From IMG/VR virus record IMGVR_UViG_3300027816_000369, positions 1-26,022 of that record: a stretch of DNA of 26,022 nt, one strand, 5' to 3'. Every line of letters begins with the position of its first letter. Within the stretch, counting starts at the first letter, position 1. The position numbers and the translations under genes were made by a program. Below, piece by piece: positions 1-6,608 of this stretch. Source of the stretch: a virus. The notes under the pieces are model-generated. The model saw nothing but the letters and a program-made list of their open reading frames with translations. It was not told the DNA's origin and ran no database searches.

Positions 1-134
1 GAATACAATTGTTTAACGTGGTGACCAACTCTGGCCTTGAAATCATAGGTGTTGCAGGTGCGACTGGGGCGTCCGGGTCTGGAACAACGGGCGGGGCTGG
101 TGGTAACGGTGGATCATGCGTAGCAAATTTGTGA
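1..134 (+). CDS. C-terminal end of a glycine-rich virion protein (probable tail fibre), partial
   Basis: The frame starting at base 3 stays open from the window edge to a TGA at 132-134, giving the last 43 residues of a protein that begins outside the window. The visible tail passes from an ordinary beta-type stretch (FNVVTNSGLEIIGVAG) into a glycine-, alanine-, serine- and threonine-rich end with loosely collagen-like GXY triplets. Such glycine-rich ends are common in phage fibre and spike proteins, and the next gene is a small protein of the kind often found after a fibre gene. The fibre role is therefore inferred from composition and position. The stop codon overlaps the GAGGT ribosome site of the next gene, so the two are probably co-transcribed and translated together. 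Confidence 0.6.
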   Translation, partial: IQLFNVVTNSGLEIIGVAGATGASGSGTTGGAGGNGGSCVANL

Positions 135-141
135 GGTCGAC

Positions 142-534
142 ATGATTAGAAACGTATTAAATTATCTTGGTCAAAAAATAGGCGAACTTGAACTTCCAGA
201 CGATACCCCGGAAGAAGTTTGGCAGGAAAAGCTTTCTGTTTACACGAGGCCGCCAATTGTACCGACTCCACGAGAAATGGTTGCCGGGAAGCTTGAGGAG
301 TATCAGAAAAAATCTGACGAGCTAATTAAATACCTACTAGCCGACAATACACTTGAAGGTATGACGACGGAGCAATCCGATCAGATGTTTGACGAGTTTA
401 CTGACGTTCTGATACGTCTTAAAAACGGCGCTTTTCCTACGGCGATTTATCGCTTGTCTCAGAAAACTCCGAGTGGTTTTGCCACTCAAGAGAGAATTGA
501 CCAGTGGATTGTTAAGATAAAAGAGTATCTATAG
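142..534 (+). CDS. Small hypothetical protein downstream of a fibre gene
   Basis: This is a 130-residue soluble, acidic, mainly helical protein that I do not recognise as a named family. Start: ATG with GAGGT at 133-137 ending 4 bases upstream, overlapping the stop of the preceding gene. The N-terminal part (LGQKIGELELPDDTPEEVWQ) looks like a short beta hairpin followed by a helix. The centre (about 45-105) is charged and helical, and the last 25 residues form another helix. Fibre genes are often followed by a small attachment or assembly protein, and position makes that the first guess, but no motif confirms it. There is no signal peptide or membrane segment. The gene is followed by the 538-566 promoter and palindrome, so it may be the last gene of its transcript. 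Confidence 0.75.
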   Translation: MIRNVLNYLGQKIGELELPDDTPEEVWQEKLSVYTRPPIVPTPREMVAGKLEEYQKKSDELIKYLLADNTLEGMTTEQSDQMFDEFTDVLIRLKNGAFPTAIYRLSQKTPSGFATQERIDQWIVKIKEYL

Positions 535-537
535 AAG

Positions 538-566
538 TTGACATTTTCCACAAGAAATGTCAAATT
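538..566 (+). promoter_or_regulatory. Putative promoter with overlapping palindrome
   Basis: A perfect -35 hexamer TTGACA (538-543) is followed after 17 bases by CAAATT (561-566), preceded by TGT as in an extended -10. The -35 box is half of a perfect 9-base inverted repeat, TTGACATTT (538-546) and AAATGTCAA (555-563), with an 8-base centre. This could be an operator covering the promoter or an RNA hairpin ending the upstream transcript. There is no T run, so an intrinsic terminator is unlikely. The -10 box is poor, so activity is uncertain. Confidence 0.45.
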
Positions 567-602
567 GCATTCAGTGTAATTAAATAAAGGAGTAAAGTAC
601 AT

Positions 603-986
603 ATGCCTAATGGTTGGTCAGCAAAAAATGTGGCTCTTGCAAACAAGAGCATATCGGGCGTGGTAACTAACGAGCCCGTCACTCAGGAGTTTCCAAACTC
701 TGCAGGTGGCGCACTCAACGGCGTTATCAAACTCAAGGTGAGTGCAGTAACTCAGGTAGGTACAATTACCCCTAAGTTGCAAACAGCTAATGGTAATGAC
801 TGGGTGGATGTAAAGTCCGGAACAGCAATTACTGCAGCCGGTATTCAGTATATCCGTTGGAATATTGAAGTATCTGGCGATCAAGCAGTATTGCCCTTGC
901 TTAACAAATGTCGAGTTGTTGTAACGACAACCAATGCCGGCGATGCAGTACGTGTAGATCTCTGCGAAGTTCTCGAAGAGTTGTAA
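603..986 (+). CDS. Small beta-rich virion protein (possible head decoration or fibre protein)
   Basis: A 127-residue protein composed almost entirely of alternating hydrophobic and polar stretches typical of a beta sandwich, with no membrane segment. The C-terminal half (IQYIRWNIEVSGDQAVLPLL, about residues 80-99, then VVVTTTNAGDAVRVDLCEVL) resembles small structural proteins that I remember from several phage head modules; this is from memory, not a search. Start: ATG preceded by AAAGGAG at 586-592 with a 10-base gap. It lies 3 bases upstream of the terminase gene, where many phages carry the small terminase subunit. Nothing here looks like the helical DNA-binding domain of that subunit, and no other small-subunit candidate is visible in the window. 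A decoration or head-fibre role is an inference. Confidence 0.7.
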   Translation: MPNGWSAKNVALANKSISGVVTNEPVTQEFPNSAGGALNGVIKLKVSAVTQVGTITPKLQTANGNDWVDVKSGTAITAAGIQYIRWNIEVSGDQAVLPLLNKCRVVVTTTNAGDAVRVDLCEVLEEL

Positions 987-989
987 GAT

Positions 990-3476
990 ATGTCACAGGA
1001 CAAGCTACTAGCTCTAGCACTAGAGCGCCTTGAGGCTATTCAGCGCAAGGAAGCTTTCGATCCTGCACATTTAGATTCCAGACCTACTGCTGCACAACAA
1101 GAATTCTTCAATGAATTCGGTGTATATAAGCAGTATTATTTAAGGGCCGGCAACCAGTGTTTAGCTAAAGGCACCTTAGTGGCTACGCCTACAGGCCCAG
1201 TGGAAATTGAAAAAATTAAACCGGGAGATATTGTTTACTCAGAACACGGTCAACCTATTTCTGTATTAAAGACTTTTTCTAACGGAGTTAAATCTGTGCA
1301 AGAACTAGTTTACAGAAATGTTAGGTGGGCATCTGCTACAGATAATCATGTATTTCAAGTAATTACACCTTATGGCCATTTAGTAGAAAAAGCTGTTAAA
1401 GATTTTGGAAGAGACGATAAGGTGGTTCGAGTCCAAGTAAAGGCCCCTTTAGGTAAAATTAGTTTTCCTCAAGCATATGCATTGGCTGCCATGCTGGGAG
1501 ACGGATGTTCCAGACAAACCCACAAATATCTTCAAATTAGCTCAGGCACACCCGAAGTTCCAAATAAAGTAGCCTCTATTTGCGAAAGCACCGCACGTAA
1601 ATTACATGAAAGTAATTATACTTGGTCAGTAGGATATGTAGATATTCCCTATTATGCAGAATGGTGTAAAGGCAAATATGCTCATGAAAAAATAGTAGAT
1701 TTAGAAGTTCTTAAAAAGTGGGATAGGAATTCCCTATTAGAATTTGTAGCGGGGCTAATTGATACAGACGGCACTGTGTATTCCGCAAAAGATCATGTTA
1801 CCTTATCTTTAAACATGCAGGCAAAGTCTGTTGTAGACGCATTTGCCTATGCCGTATTAGCCTTATGGCAAATACCATTAAATAGATCCCTAGATTCTAG
1901 AAAAAAATATAAGAATGGACCAGTCCATATTGCGTATACTAGAAATATTCACTTTATTAAGGAAATTCTAGATGAGTTAAATCCCTATCTTGCATCCCCA
2001 CAAAAGAAGTGGAAAGAAGAGTATAGCAGTATTGGCGGGAAAAGAAGTAGCAGCAGTAATGTGGCTATTGGTCCTTCCGGAATTACTCGAGAAGTAGAGA
2101 CTTATGATATCCATGTAGACTCTTCAACCAATTTATATTTGCTAGCCAATGGATTAGTTACTCATAATAGCGGTAAATCTCAAACAGCTGCCCGCATGCT
2201 TACTCAAATTCTTTTAGAAGATCACGAGTTAGTTAAAAAGAGACGGGCCGAATCAGGCCAGCAGGGATGGGGCAGTGAGCCACTACTTGCAATCGTCGCA
2301 GGTCGTACCGGAAAGCAGCTGGAAGATTCGCTTCTTCCGAAGATTCGTAGCTACCTAGAACCGGGAACCTACAAAGAAGTTCGTATGGGTAACGCCATAC
2401 AACGTCTAGAACTAGACAATGGAAACAGAATAGTGTTCCAGTCCCTAGAAAATCCCAATACTGCCCGTGAGAGGCTGCAATCCTACGTTGCCCATGTCAC
2501 ATGGGTAGACGAATTGCCCCCCACGCTGGACCTTATTAGAGAGGTTCTGGTTCGTACTCAGGCCCGGAATGGTTACTCCATATTCTCATTTACCCCACTT
2601 ACCGTAAACGTAGGCATTCAGAGATTTGTAGATGCAATCGAGCCTCCGGAGGGTAGGGTTTACCGATTTAAAATGCTAGATAACCCTCTCTACTCCGACC
2701 CACAGCGTCGTGAGGAGCTGATTCGTCGTTACGCCCACCTTCCCCAGTACCAGAGAGATGCTATTTTCGAGGGCGACTGGATGACGGCTGAGGATCAGGT
2801 GTACCATTTCGACTATGAGACAATGGTAGGTATGCCGGAAGGCTATAGTCCCATGTGGCGTCACGTAGAAGCAGTAGATCCAGCTATAAGTTCAGCTACT
2901 GGCCTTACAATCTGGGCCGAAAATCCAGATACCTCCAAATGGTATTGCATCCTATCCGAGTATATCAAGGGCATTCAGGTGCCTACCGACATTGTTAAGG
3001 CTGTTCAGTACTATACATCTAAGGTGAACATAGTTCGACGTATTTCTGATTATGCCCCGTGGTATGTCAACACAGCTGCCTCTATGGGCGTGACCTATAT
3101 GACGGTAGACTCCAAAAATGCTAGCCGTAAGGAAGAATTAATTAAGAATCTACAAGAATCCCTCGGTAAGAATATGATAATTACTCCAAATTGTCAGGGA
3201 CTTATAGACGAATTGCAGAACTGTAGATGGTCTGACCGTGGGGAGGGAAAGATAGTAAATTCAAGTACTTATCACCTATTAGACTCTGCACAATATGCAC
3301 GGGATACTCTACCCCCTGCAGAAAAAAAGCTGCAATCCTTTACAGTTAATCAGTGGTATGCTACACTTCTACAGGCTAACGAGAAGCGAAAGCAGCTCGA
3401 AGAAAAGGCTGCGGAAAAACAAGCGAAACCCCGGGGAAGACCCACTAGAATTAAACGAGGTGTCATGTGGCGATAG
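990..3476 (+). CDS. terL: Terminase large subunit precursor interrupted by an intein
   Basis: The DNA-packaging motor that cuts concatemers and pumps DNA into the head by ATP hydrolysis. The 828-residue product consists of a 56-residue N-terminal extein, a 337-residue intein (57-393) and a 435-residue C-terminal extein, giving a 491-residue terminase after splicing. Joining Q56 to S394 restores the Walker A motif GNQSGKS. Walker B is VTWVDE (D507, E508), and FSFTP (532-536) is a likely coupling motif. The RNase H-like nuclease has acidic residues at VEAVDP (D630), ISDYAP (D687) and HLLDSAQYA (D765). The C terminus is basic (RGRPTRIKRG). The start has only a weak ribosome site and lies 3 bases after the previous stop, so translation is probably coupled. 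Its end overlaps the small gene at 3467. Without splicing the ATP site is destroyed. Confidence 0.96.
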   Translation: MSQDKLLALALERLEAIQRKEAFDPAHLDSRPTAAQQEFFNEFGVYKQYYLRAGNQCLAKGTLVATPTGPVEIEKIKPGDIVYSEHGQPISVLKTFSNGVKSVQELVYRNVRWASATDNHVFQVITPYGHLVEKAVKDFGRDDKVVRVQVKAPLGKISFPQAYALAAMLGDGCSRQTHKYLQISSGTPEVPNKVASICESTARKLHESNYTWSVGYVDIPYYAEWCKGKYAHEKIVDLEVLKKWDRNSLLEFVAGLIDTDGTVYSAKDHVTLSLNMQAKSVVDAFAYAVLALWQIPLNRSLDSRKKYKNGPVHIAYTRNIHFIKEILDELNPYLASPQKKWKEEYSSIGGKRSSSSNVAIGPSGITREVETYDIHVDSSTNLYLLANGLVTHNSGKSQTAARMLTQILLEDHELVKKRRAESGQQGWGSEPLLAIVAGRTGKQLEDSLLPKIRSYLEPGTYKEVRMGNAIQRLELDNGNRIVFQSLENPNTARERLQSYVAHVTWVDELPPTLDLIREVLVRTQARNGYSIFSFTPLTVNVGIQRFVDAIEPPEGRVYRFKMLDNPLYSDPQRREELIRRYAHLPQYQRDAIFEGDWMTAEDQVYHFDYETMVGMPEGYSPMWRHVEAVDPAISSATGLTIWAENPDTSKWYCILSEYIKGIQVPTDIVKAVQYYTSKVNIVRRISDYAPWYVNTAASMGVTYMTVDSKNASRKEELIKNLQESLGKNMIITPNCQGLIDELQNCRWSDRGEGKIVNSSTYHLLDSAQYARDTLPPAEKKLQSFTVNQWYATLLQANEKRKQLEEKAAEKQAKPRGRPTRIKRGVMWR
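1158..2168 (+). mobile_element. Intein with LAGLIDADG homing endonuclease in the terminase Walker A motif
   Basis: 337 in-frame residues with all the marks of a class 1 intein. Residue 1 is Cys (TGT at 1158). Block A is CLAKGTLVATPTG, and the KPGDIVYS segment (21-28) follows. Block B has T-x-x-H (TDNH, 61-64). The C terminus ends in VTHN, with penultimate His and terminal Asn, followed by Ser as the +1 extein residue. Two LAGLIDADG helices are present, YALAAMLGDG (107-116) and FVAGLIDTDG (196-205), with acidic residues D115 and D204 in the places expected for catalysis, so the endonuclease looks intact. Codons look richer in A and T (TTA, AAA, ATT) than in the flanking terminase, consistent with horizontal arrival. 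Inteins are known to favour P-loop ATPases; homing would target intein-free terL alleles. Splicing itself is inferred. Confidence 0.96.
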
Positions 3477-3601
3477 TATGGTTGTACATTCTTACAATAC
3501 TTCTGCCCGTTCACTTTCTTATCGCTAAACGAGCCATAGACGAGCGCAAGAGAACTAAGAAAATTCTTGTCTCAATATGGAAATACTCTACTAGGAGGTA
3601 G
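3467..3601 (+). CDS. Small single-pass membrane protein, 44 residues
   Basis: A short gene whose stop TAG (3599-3601) lies one base before the next ATG. It starts with GTG inside the last codons of terL, in a different frame, with GAGGT at 3457-3461 ending 5 bases upstream. The product begins MAIVWLYILTILLPVHFLIA (first 20 residues), a clear hydrophobic membrane helix, followed by a strongly basic tail (KRAIDERKRTKK, then KILVSIWKYSTRR). The layout suggests one membrane span with a positive cytoplasmic tail. It fills almost the whole gap between terL and the next gene, and the AGGAGG inside its last codons serves the next gene, so the frame is maintained on both sides. I do not recognise it. 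A single-span holin or accessory lysis protein is possible but unproven. Confidence 0.68.
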   Translation: MAIVWLYILTILLPVHFLIAKRAIDERKRTKKILVSIWKYSTRR

Positions 3602-3602
3602 T

Positions 3603-3881
3603 ATGCAGTTGAAAATTCTTCTAGCCACGGAACCACCTTCCAAGGAAAAAACAAAAGACTGTGCATGCAAGGACGACTTGCCTAGCATTGAAGACGATGT
3701 TCGTGAGGCTTTGGAATTAATTGATTCCGGCCACGATTCTTATATAGAGTGGAAGATGATTAATAAGCTTGCTCGGGAATTGAGAAATCGTAAAGATCCT
3801 CGTAGTAAGAACTTAATGAGTATGATTGATCCAGTGCTGCAAAAGTATGGCATGCACGGGGTTGAGGAAAAGGGAGAATAA
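3603..3881 (+). CDS. Small hypothetical protein between terminase and portal
   Basis: A 92-residue acidic helical protein, counted from the ATG at 3603. An AGGAGGT at 3593-3599 lies just upstream, with a short 3-base gap. An in-frame TTG at 3567 would add 12 residues but has no ribosome site and would overlap the small membrane gene, so I prefer 3603. The N-terminal part contains KDCACKD, two cysteines close together. The rest (SIEDDVREALELIDSG, then EWKMINKLARELRNRKD) is predicted as three amphipathic helices. I do not recognise the family. It stops 3 bases before the portal start and so is probably part of the packaging operon; a small head-assembly factor would fit the place. There is no membrane or signal segment. 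Confidence 0.75.
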   Translation: MQLKILLATEPPSKEKTKDCACKDDLPSIEDDVREALELIDSGHDSYIEWKMINKLARELRNRKDPRSKNLMSMIDPVLQKYGMHGVEEKGE

Positions 3882-3884
3882 CCA

Positions 3885-5888
3885 GTGGCTCTCAAAATTA
3901 GTATTTGGAATAATGACAAGGCTAGGGCAGAAATCCTAAAGCGTTTTAGCAATGCTACTAGGGATCGCTCAGTTCACGAAGCTGTCTGGCGTCAGAATGA
4001 GAGAACAGTATATTCCTCTCTAGGAACTCGTAATTCCCTATCAACTAATATGACTCTGGACTTCCCTCTTACTGAAGTCCTATCCAATATTGACCAATCA
4101 AATGCAGATGTATCGACAAGTTATGTAATGAAGAACTTACGCTTCATTCATGCACAGATGTCTTCTAATCCACCAATGATTGCGGTCCGGCCTCAGACTT
4201 CCGATCAGGACGATCAGAGAAAAGCTGACGCTGCAGATCGTATCGTCAAGTGGGCACTACGTAAATATCAGTTGCAGGAAAAATTCGATCAGGTCAATCT
4301 AATGACTCTTGTGTATGGTACAGGGCTCATTAAGACTGTCTGGGATTCCTCGAAAGGCGACATCATCGAGGCAGACATGGAGACCGGAGAGCTTACTCTC
4401 GAGGGCGACATAGATATTACTATTCCTTCCACATGGAATATCTTTATAGATCCAGATGCTCGCAGCTGGGACGACGTTAAATGGGTAATTGAGCGTATCT
4501 ATATTGACTACGAAGAAGCTGTGTCTAGATGGCCTGAGAAACGGGATGAACTAGATCAGGCTCGTGTGCAGGAAAAGACACCTACTTCTACCGGACAGCA
4601 AACCGAACTTCGTGACATGCACTACAACTCCGTAGAGCTATTGGAATATTGGGAAACTGGATTGCCCACTAACGGATATCTAGGTCGATACTGTATTACC
4701 ACAGTCTCTGGCGAAATCATTGAGTCCCCACGCCCAAGTCCCTTCCGATTTAAGAGACAAGGTGCGGCTTCGAAAATAGAAGCATCTGATCTTCCCGACG
4801 AAGTTAAGATGAGACGCATTGAGAAACTACCAGAACAGGCAAATCTTCCATATCATTTTATTACGGACCTCGATGTGCCTAATACTTTGTGGGGCAAGTC
4901 GGCAGTTGAATATGCTATGACTTTGCAGAACAACCTGAATCGTCTCGATGCCAACAGGCTAGATAATATTCAGGCACACGGCGCAGCTCGTATGATCCTA
5001 CCGGAATCGGCAGAAATTTCTGATGACGCATTAGGTAACAGTCCGTGGGATGTAATTAAGATTACAGGCAACCAGCCTCCTTATTTTATGTCGGCACCAC
5101 AATTGCTTCCAGAACTGTCTAGCGAAAGAAACAACTACATTCAGGGAATCAATGATGTCATGGGCGTCAATGAGTCCATGTTCGGTCAGCAATCTCGTGA
5201 GCAATCCGGCGCATCTATGCAGTATGCTACCAACCAAGGTAACATGATTCGTCACCGTCTATTTAATAAATACGTAGCGTGTGTGGAATCGGTATATAAG
5301 GCGCTGTTAAACCTAGCACGTAAGCACTGGTCTATCAGTCGAACCATTCACGTCCTCGGCAAAGAACAAGCCCTAGAAGCTACCGATGTCAAGGGTATGG
5401 ATATTGATGGCGGCTTCGATGTTGTAGGCGAATATGGTACTACCTTGTCCCTAGACCCCATTACCCGCCAACAACAAATTATTACACTGCAACCTCTGTT
5501 CGAAAAAGCCGGAGTAGACAGCCGGGTACTTCTTAAGAAACTGAGGCTCAATGATCTCGAAGGTATCTTCGATGCATTCGAATTGGCAGGACACAGACAG
5601 AAAGAAATCTTCGATGAGATGATTGCTACAAATATTTATATCCCACCCGAAGAGCAAATGGATCACGAGAACATGATTGCATGGTCTCTTAGATATTTTA
5701 TGACTCAGGAGTTTACTGCACTGTCTGCAGAAGTTAAAGCACTACTCAAGCAACATAACAAGGACCGAGCCGCATTGGCTGTTAAGGAAAAGGGCGGACA
5801 GGCGGCAGGCCCAATGGAAGCTCCGGGAACAGAACCGCAACCTCCGGGAGGAGCAATGCCTCCCGCACCACCACTACCACAGGGGTAA
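3885..5888 (+). CDS. Portal protein
   Basis: The 667-residue portal forms the dodecameric ring at the packaging vertex. It is the DNA channel and the docking site for terminase and, later, the tail adaptor. The assignment rests on the run from residue 84 to about 155 (NLRFIHAQMSSNPPMIAVRP, a charged helix, then LMTLVYGTGLIKTVWD), which is typical of podoviral portals, and on the conserved region around IQGINDVMGVNESMFGQQS. It is also supported by the place directly after terminase and before scaffold and capsid. The C-terminal 30 or so residues are rich in Pro, Gly and Ala and probably disordered. Start: GTG with GGGAG at 3872-3876, 8 bases upstream. Length is within the normal portal range, and no frame damage is seen. 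Confidence 0.93.
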   Translation: MALKISIWNNDKARAEILKRFSNATRDRSVHEAVWRQNERTVYSSLGTRNSLSTNMTLDFPLTEVLSNIDQSNADVSTSYVMKNLRFIHAQMSSNPPMIAVRPQTSDQDDQRKADAADRIVKWALRKYQLQEKFDQVNLMTLVYGTGLIKTVWDSSKGDIIEADMETGELTLEGDIDITIPSTWNIFIDPDARSWDDVKWVIERIYIDYEEAVSRWPEKRDELDQARVQEKTPTSTGQQTELRDMHYNSVELLEYWETGLPTNGYLGRYCITTVSGEIIESPRPSPFRFKRQGAASKIEASDLPDEVKMRRIEKLPEQANLPYHFITDLDVPNTLWGKSAVEYAMTLQNNLNRLDANRLDNIQAHGAARMILPESAEISDDALGNSPWDVIKITGNQPPYFMSAPQLLPELSSERNNYIQGINDVMGVNESMFGQQSREQSGASMQYATNQGNMIRHRLFNKYVACVESVYKALLNLARKHWSISRTIHVLGKEQALEATDVKGMDIDGGFDVVGEYGTTLSLDPITRQQQIITLQPLFEKAGVDSRVLLKKLRLNDLEGIFDAFELAGHRQKEIFDEMIATNIYIPPEEQMDHENMIAWSLRYFMTQEFTALSAEVKALLKQHNKDRAALAVKEKGGQAAGPMEAPGTEPQPPGGAMPPAPPLPQG

Positions 5889-5892
5889 ACAC

Positions 5893-6093
5893 ATGGATAC
5901 TTATGAAGAAAAATTAAAAAAACTTCGTCAGAGCTACAATAAGAAGCTTGGTATTGATGATAAGAAACAAATGGAAGACAGTAATAAATCTGTATTTGAG
6001 CGGCTGCGTGAGATGTTTGGATACACTGCTCCGCCTCCTGCTAAAAAGAAAAAGTCCGGAGACTCCGGAACTGCAGATAATGATATCTCGTGA
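5893..6093 (+). CDS. Small basic hypothetical protein after portal
   Basis: A 66-residue, strongly charged protein. Residues 1-42 form one or two amphipathic helices (EEKLKKLRQSYNKKLG, then FERLREMFG). The rest is a disordered-looking Pro/Lys/Ser/Gly tail (APPPAKKKKSGDSG). Start: ATG 4 bases after the portal stop, with AGGGG at 5881-5885, 7 bases upstream. Its last 14 bases overlap the start of the peptidase gene at 6080 in another frame, so the two are likely translated in a coupled way. I do not recognise the family. Small basic proteins at this place in the operon may act in head assembly, but nothing in the sequence fixes a role. Confidence 0.7.
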   Translation: MDTYEEKLKKLRQSYNKKLGIDDKKQMEDSNKSVFERLREMFGYTAPPPAKKKKSGDSGTADNDIS

Positions 6094-6460
6094 CGAAATT
6101 CTAATGGGCCGAGACAAGCAGTATCCTCTAGACGGTACTCTGCAGGTCAATCTAGAAAAGCTACTACGTGCAGTAAACAAGTTTCGTGCCGTTTGGGGCA
6201 AACCAATGAAGGTAACTTCGGGCTACCGTCCGGCAGCCATTAATGCTACAGTTAAGGGCGCAGCTACTAAATCAAATCATACTGTTTGTTTAGCGGTTGA
6301 TTTCGCAGACAGTGACGGAAAGTTGGCGGAATACTGTCTTAAGAACTTGAAATTATTAGAAGAATTTGGTATATGGCTAGAAGATCCAGCATTTACAAAG
6401 GGTTGGGTACACATGCAAGTTGTACCCCCACGTTCGGGCAGCAGGGTATTTAAGCCTTGA
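6080..6460 (+). CDS. M15-family zinc peptidase, probable endolysin
   Basis: Predicted to cut peptide bridges in peptidoglycan, most likely for host lysis. The frame is open from 5948, but I choose the ATG at 6080 (126 residues). The upstream part codes for nothing domain-like and runs through the previous gene, while this start overlaps that gene's end by 14 bases, with CGGA 10 bases upstream. The domain fills the whole protein: VTSGYR (45-50), the zinc signature H67-x6-D74 in SNHTVCLAVDFAD, and the third ligand H111 in GWVHMQV. This matches the short, single-domain M15 peptidases of phages. There is no signal peptide, so a holin would be needed for export; the nearest candidates are the small membrane gene at 3467 and the holin-like gene at 17559. 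A virion-associated peptidase is an alternative. Confidence 0.85.
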   Translation: MISRDEILMGRDKQYPLDGTLQVNLEKLLRAVNKFRAVWGKPMKVTSGYRPAAINATVKGAATKSNHTVCLAVDFADSDGKLAEYCLKNLKLLEEFGIWLEDPAFTKGWVHMQVVPPRSGSRVFKP

Positions 6461-6608
6461 CTTTTTATTAAACATAGTGTATAACTTGTTGACAGTGGCC
6501 CTAAGTATTAGTATTCTGTATATAAGTTTCCGGATTATCCGGGGACATAATATCCAACAGCCTATCCCCATCCAACTGCGACGGGACGGCAGGAGAAAAG
6601 TACAATGA
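6420..6608 (+). CDS. Doubtful small membrane-type reading frame after the peptidase gene
   Basis: The frame between the peptidase and scaffold genes stays open and ends with TGA at 6606-6608, overlapping the scaffold start as ATGA. Its product has a good membrane helix (FLLNIVYNLLTVALSISILY) followed by a basic tail (RRDGRRKVQ), a layout also seen in the 3467 gene. A holin or spanin-like protein after an endolysin would make sense. Against it: no start codon has a ribosome site (TTG 6420 and GTG 6477 are the options), and the region holds two strong promoters and a hairpin, which would explain it as non-coding. I list it only because the frame and stop overlap are suggestive. Confidence 0.22.
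   Translation: MYPHVRAAGYLSLDFLLNIVYNLLTVALSISILYISFRIIRGHNIQQPIPIQLRRDGRRKVQ
6457..6485 (+). promoter_or_regulatory. Sigma70-type promoter upstream of scaffold and capsid genes (upstream copy)
   Basis: TTGACT (6457-6462), 17 bases, then TATAAC (6480-6485): five of six matches in each box with ideal spacing. The -35 box overlaps the stop codon of the peptidase gene. It points into the scaffold and capsid genes. Confidence 0.7.
6489..6517 (+). promoter_or_regulatory. Sigma70-type promoter upstream of scaffold and capsid genes (downstream copy)
   Basis: A perfect TTGACA (6489-6494), 17 bases, then TATTCT (6512-6517). It lies 32 bases downstream of the first promoter, so the pair is in tandem on nearly the same helix face. 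The expected start is near 6524, immediately before the hairpin at 6530-6542. A tandem pair suits the high output needed for scaffold and capsid protein. Confidence 0.65.
6530..6542 (+). promoter_or_regulatory. Hairpin at the 5' end of the scaffold-capsid transcript
   Basis: CCGGA, TTA loop, TCCGG: a perfect 5-base stem a few bases after the start expected from the downstream promoter. Its place suggests a 5'-terminal stem that protects the message or affects ribosome loading; there is no T run, so it is not a terminator. Confidence 0.4.

Noticed and set aside
603-986. Terminase small subunit in the place before terL
   Set aside because: The protein is beta-rich with no helix-turn-helix or coiled coil, so it does not resemble a small terminase subunit.
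5948-6079. 44-residue N-terminal extension of the peptidase
   Set aside because: Reads through the upstream gene in another frame, has no ribosome site and encodes no domain; the ATG at 6080 gives a complete M15 domain.
6457-6475. T-rich stretch CTTTTTATT after the peptidase stop as a terminator
   Set aside because: No GC stem precedes the T run, and the bases are better explained as part of the promoter TTGACT-N17-TATAAC.
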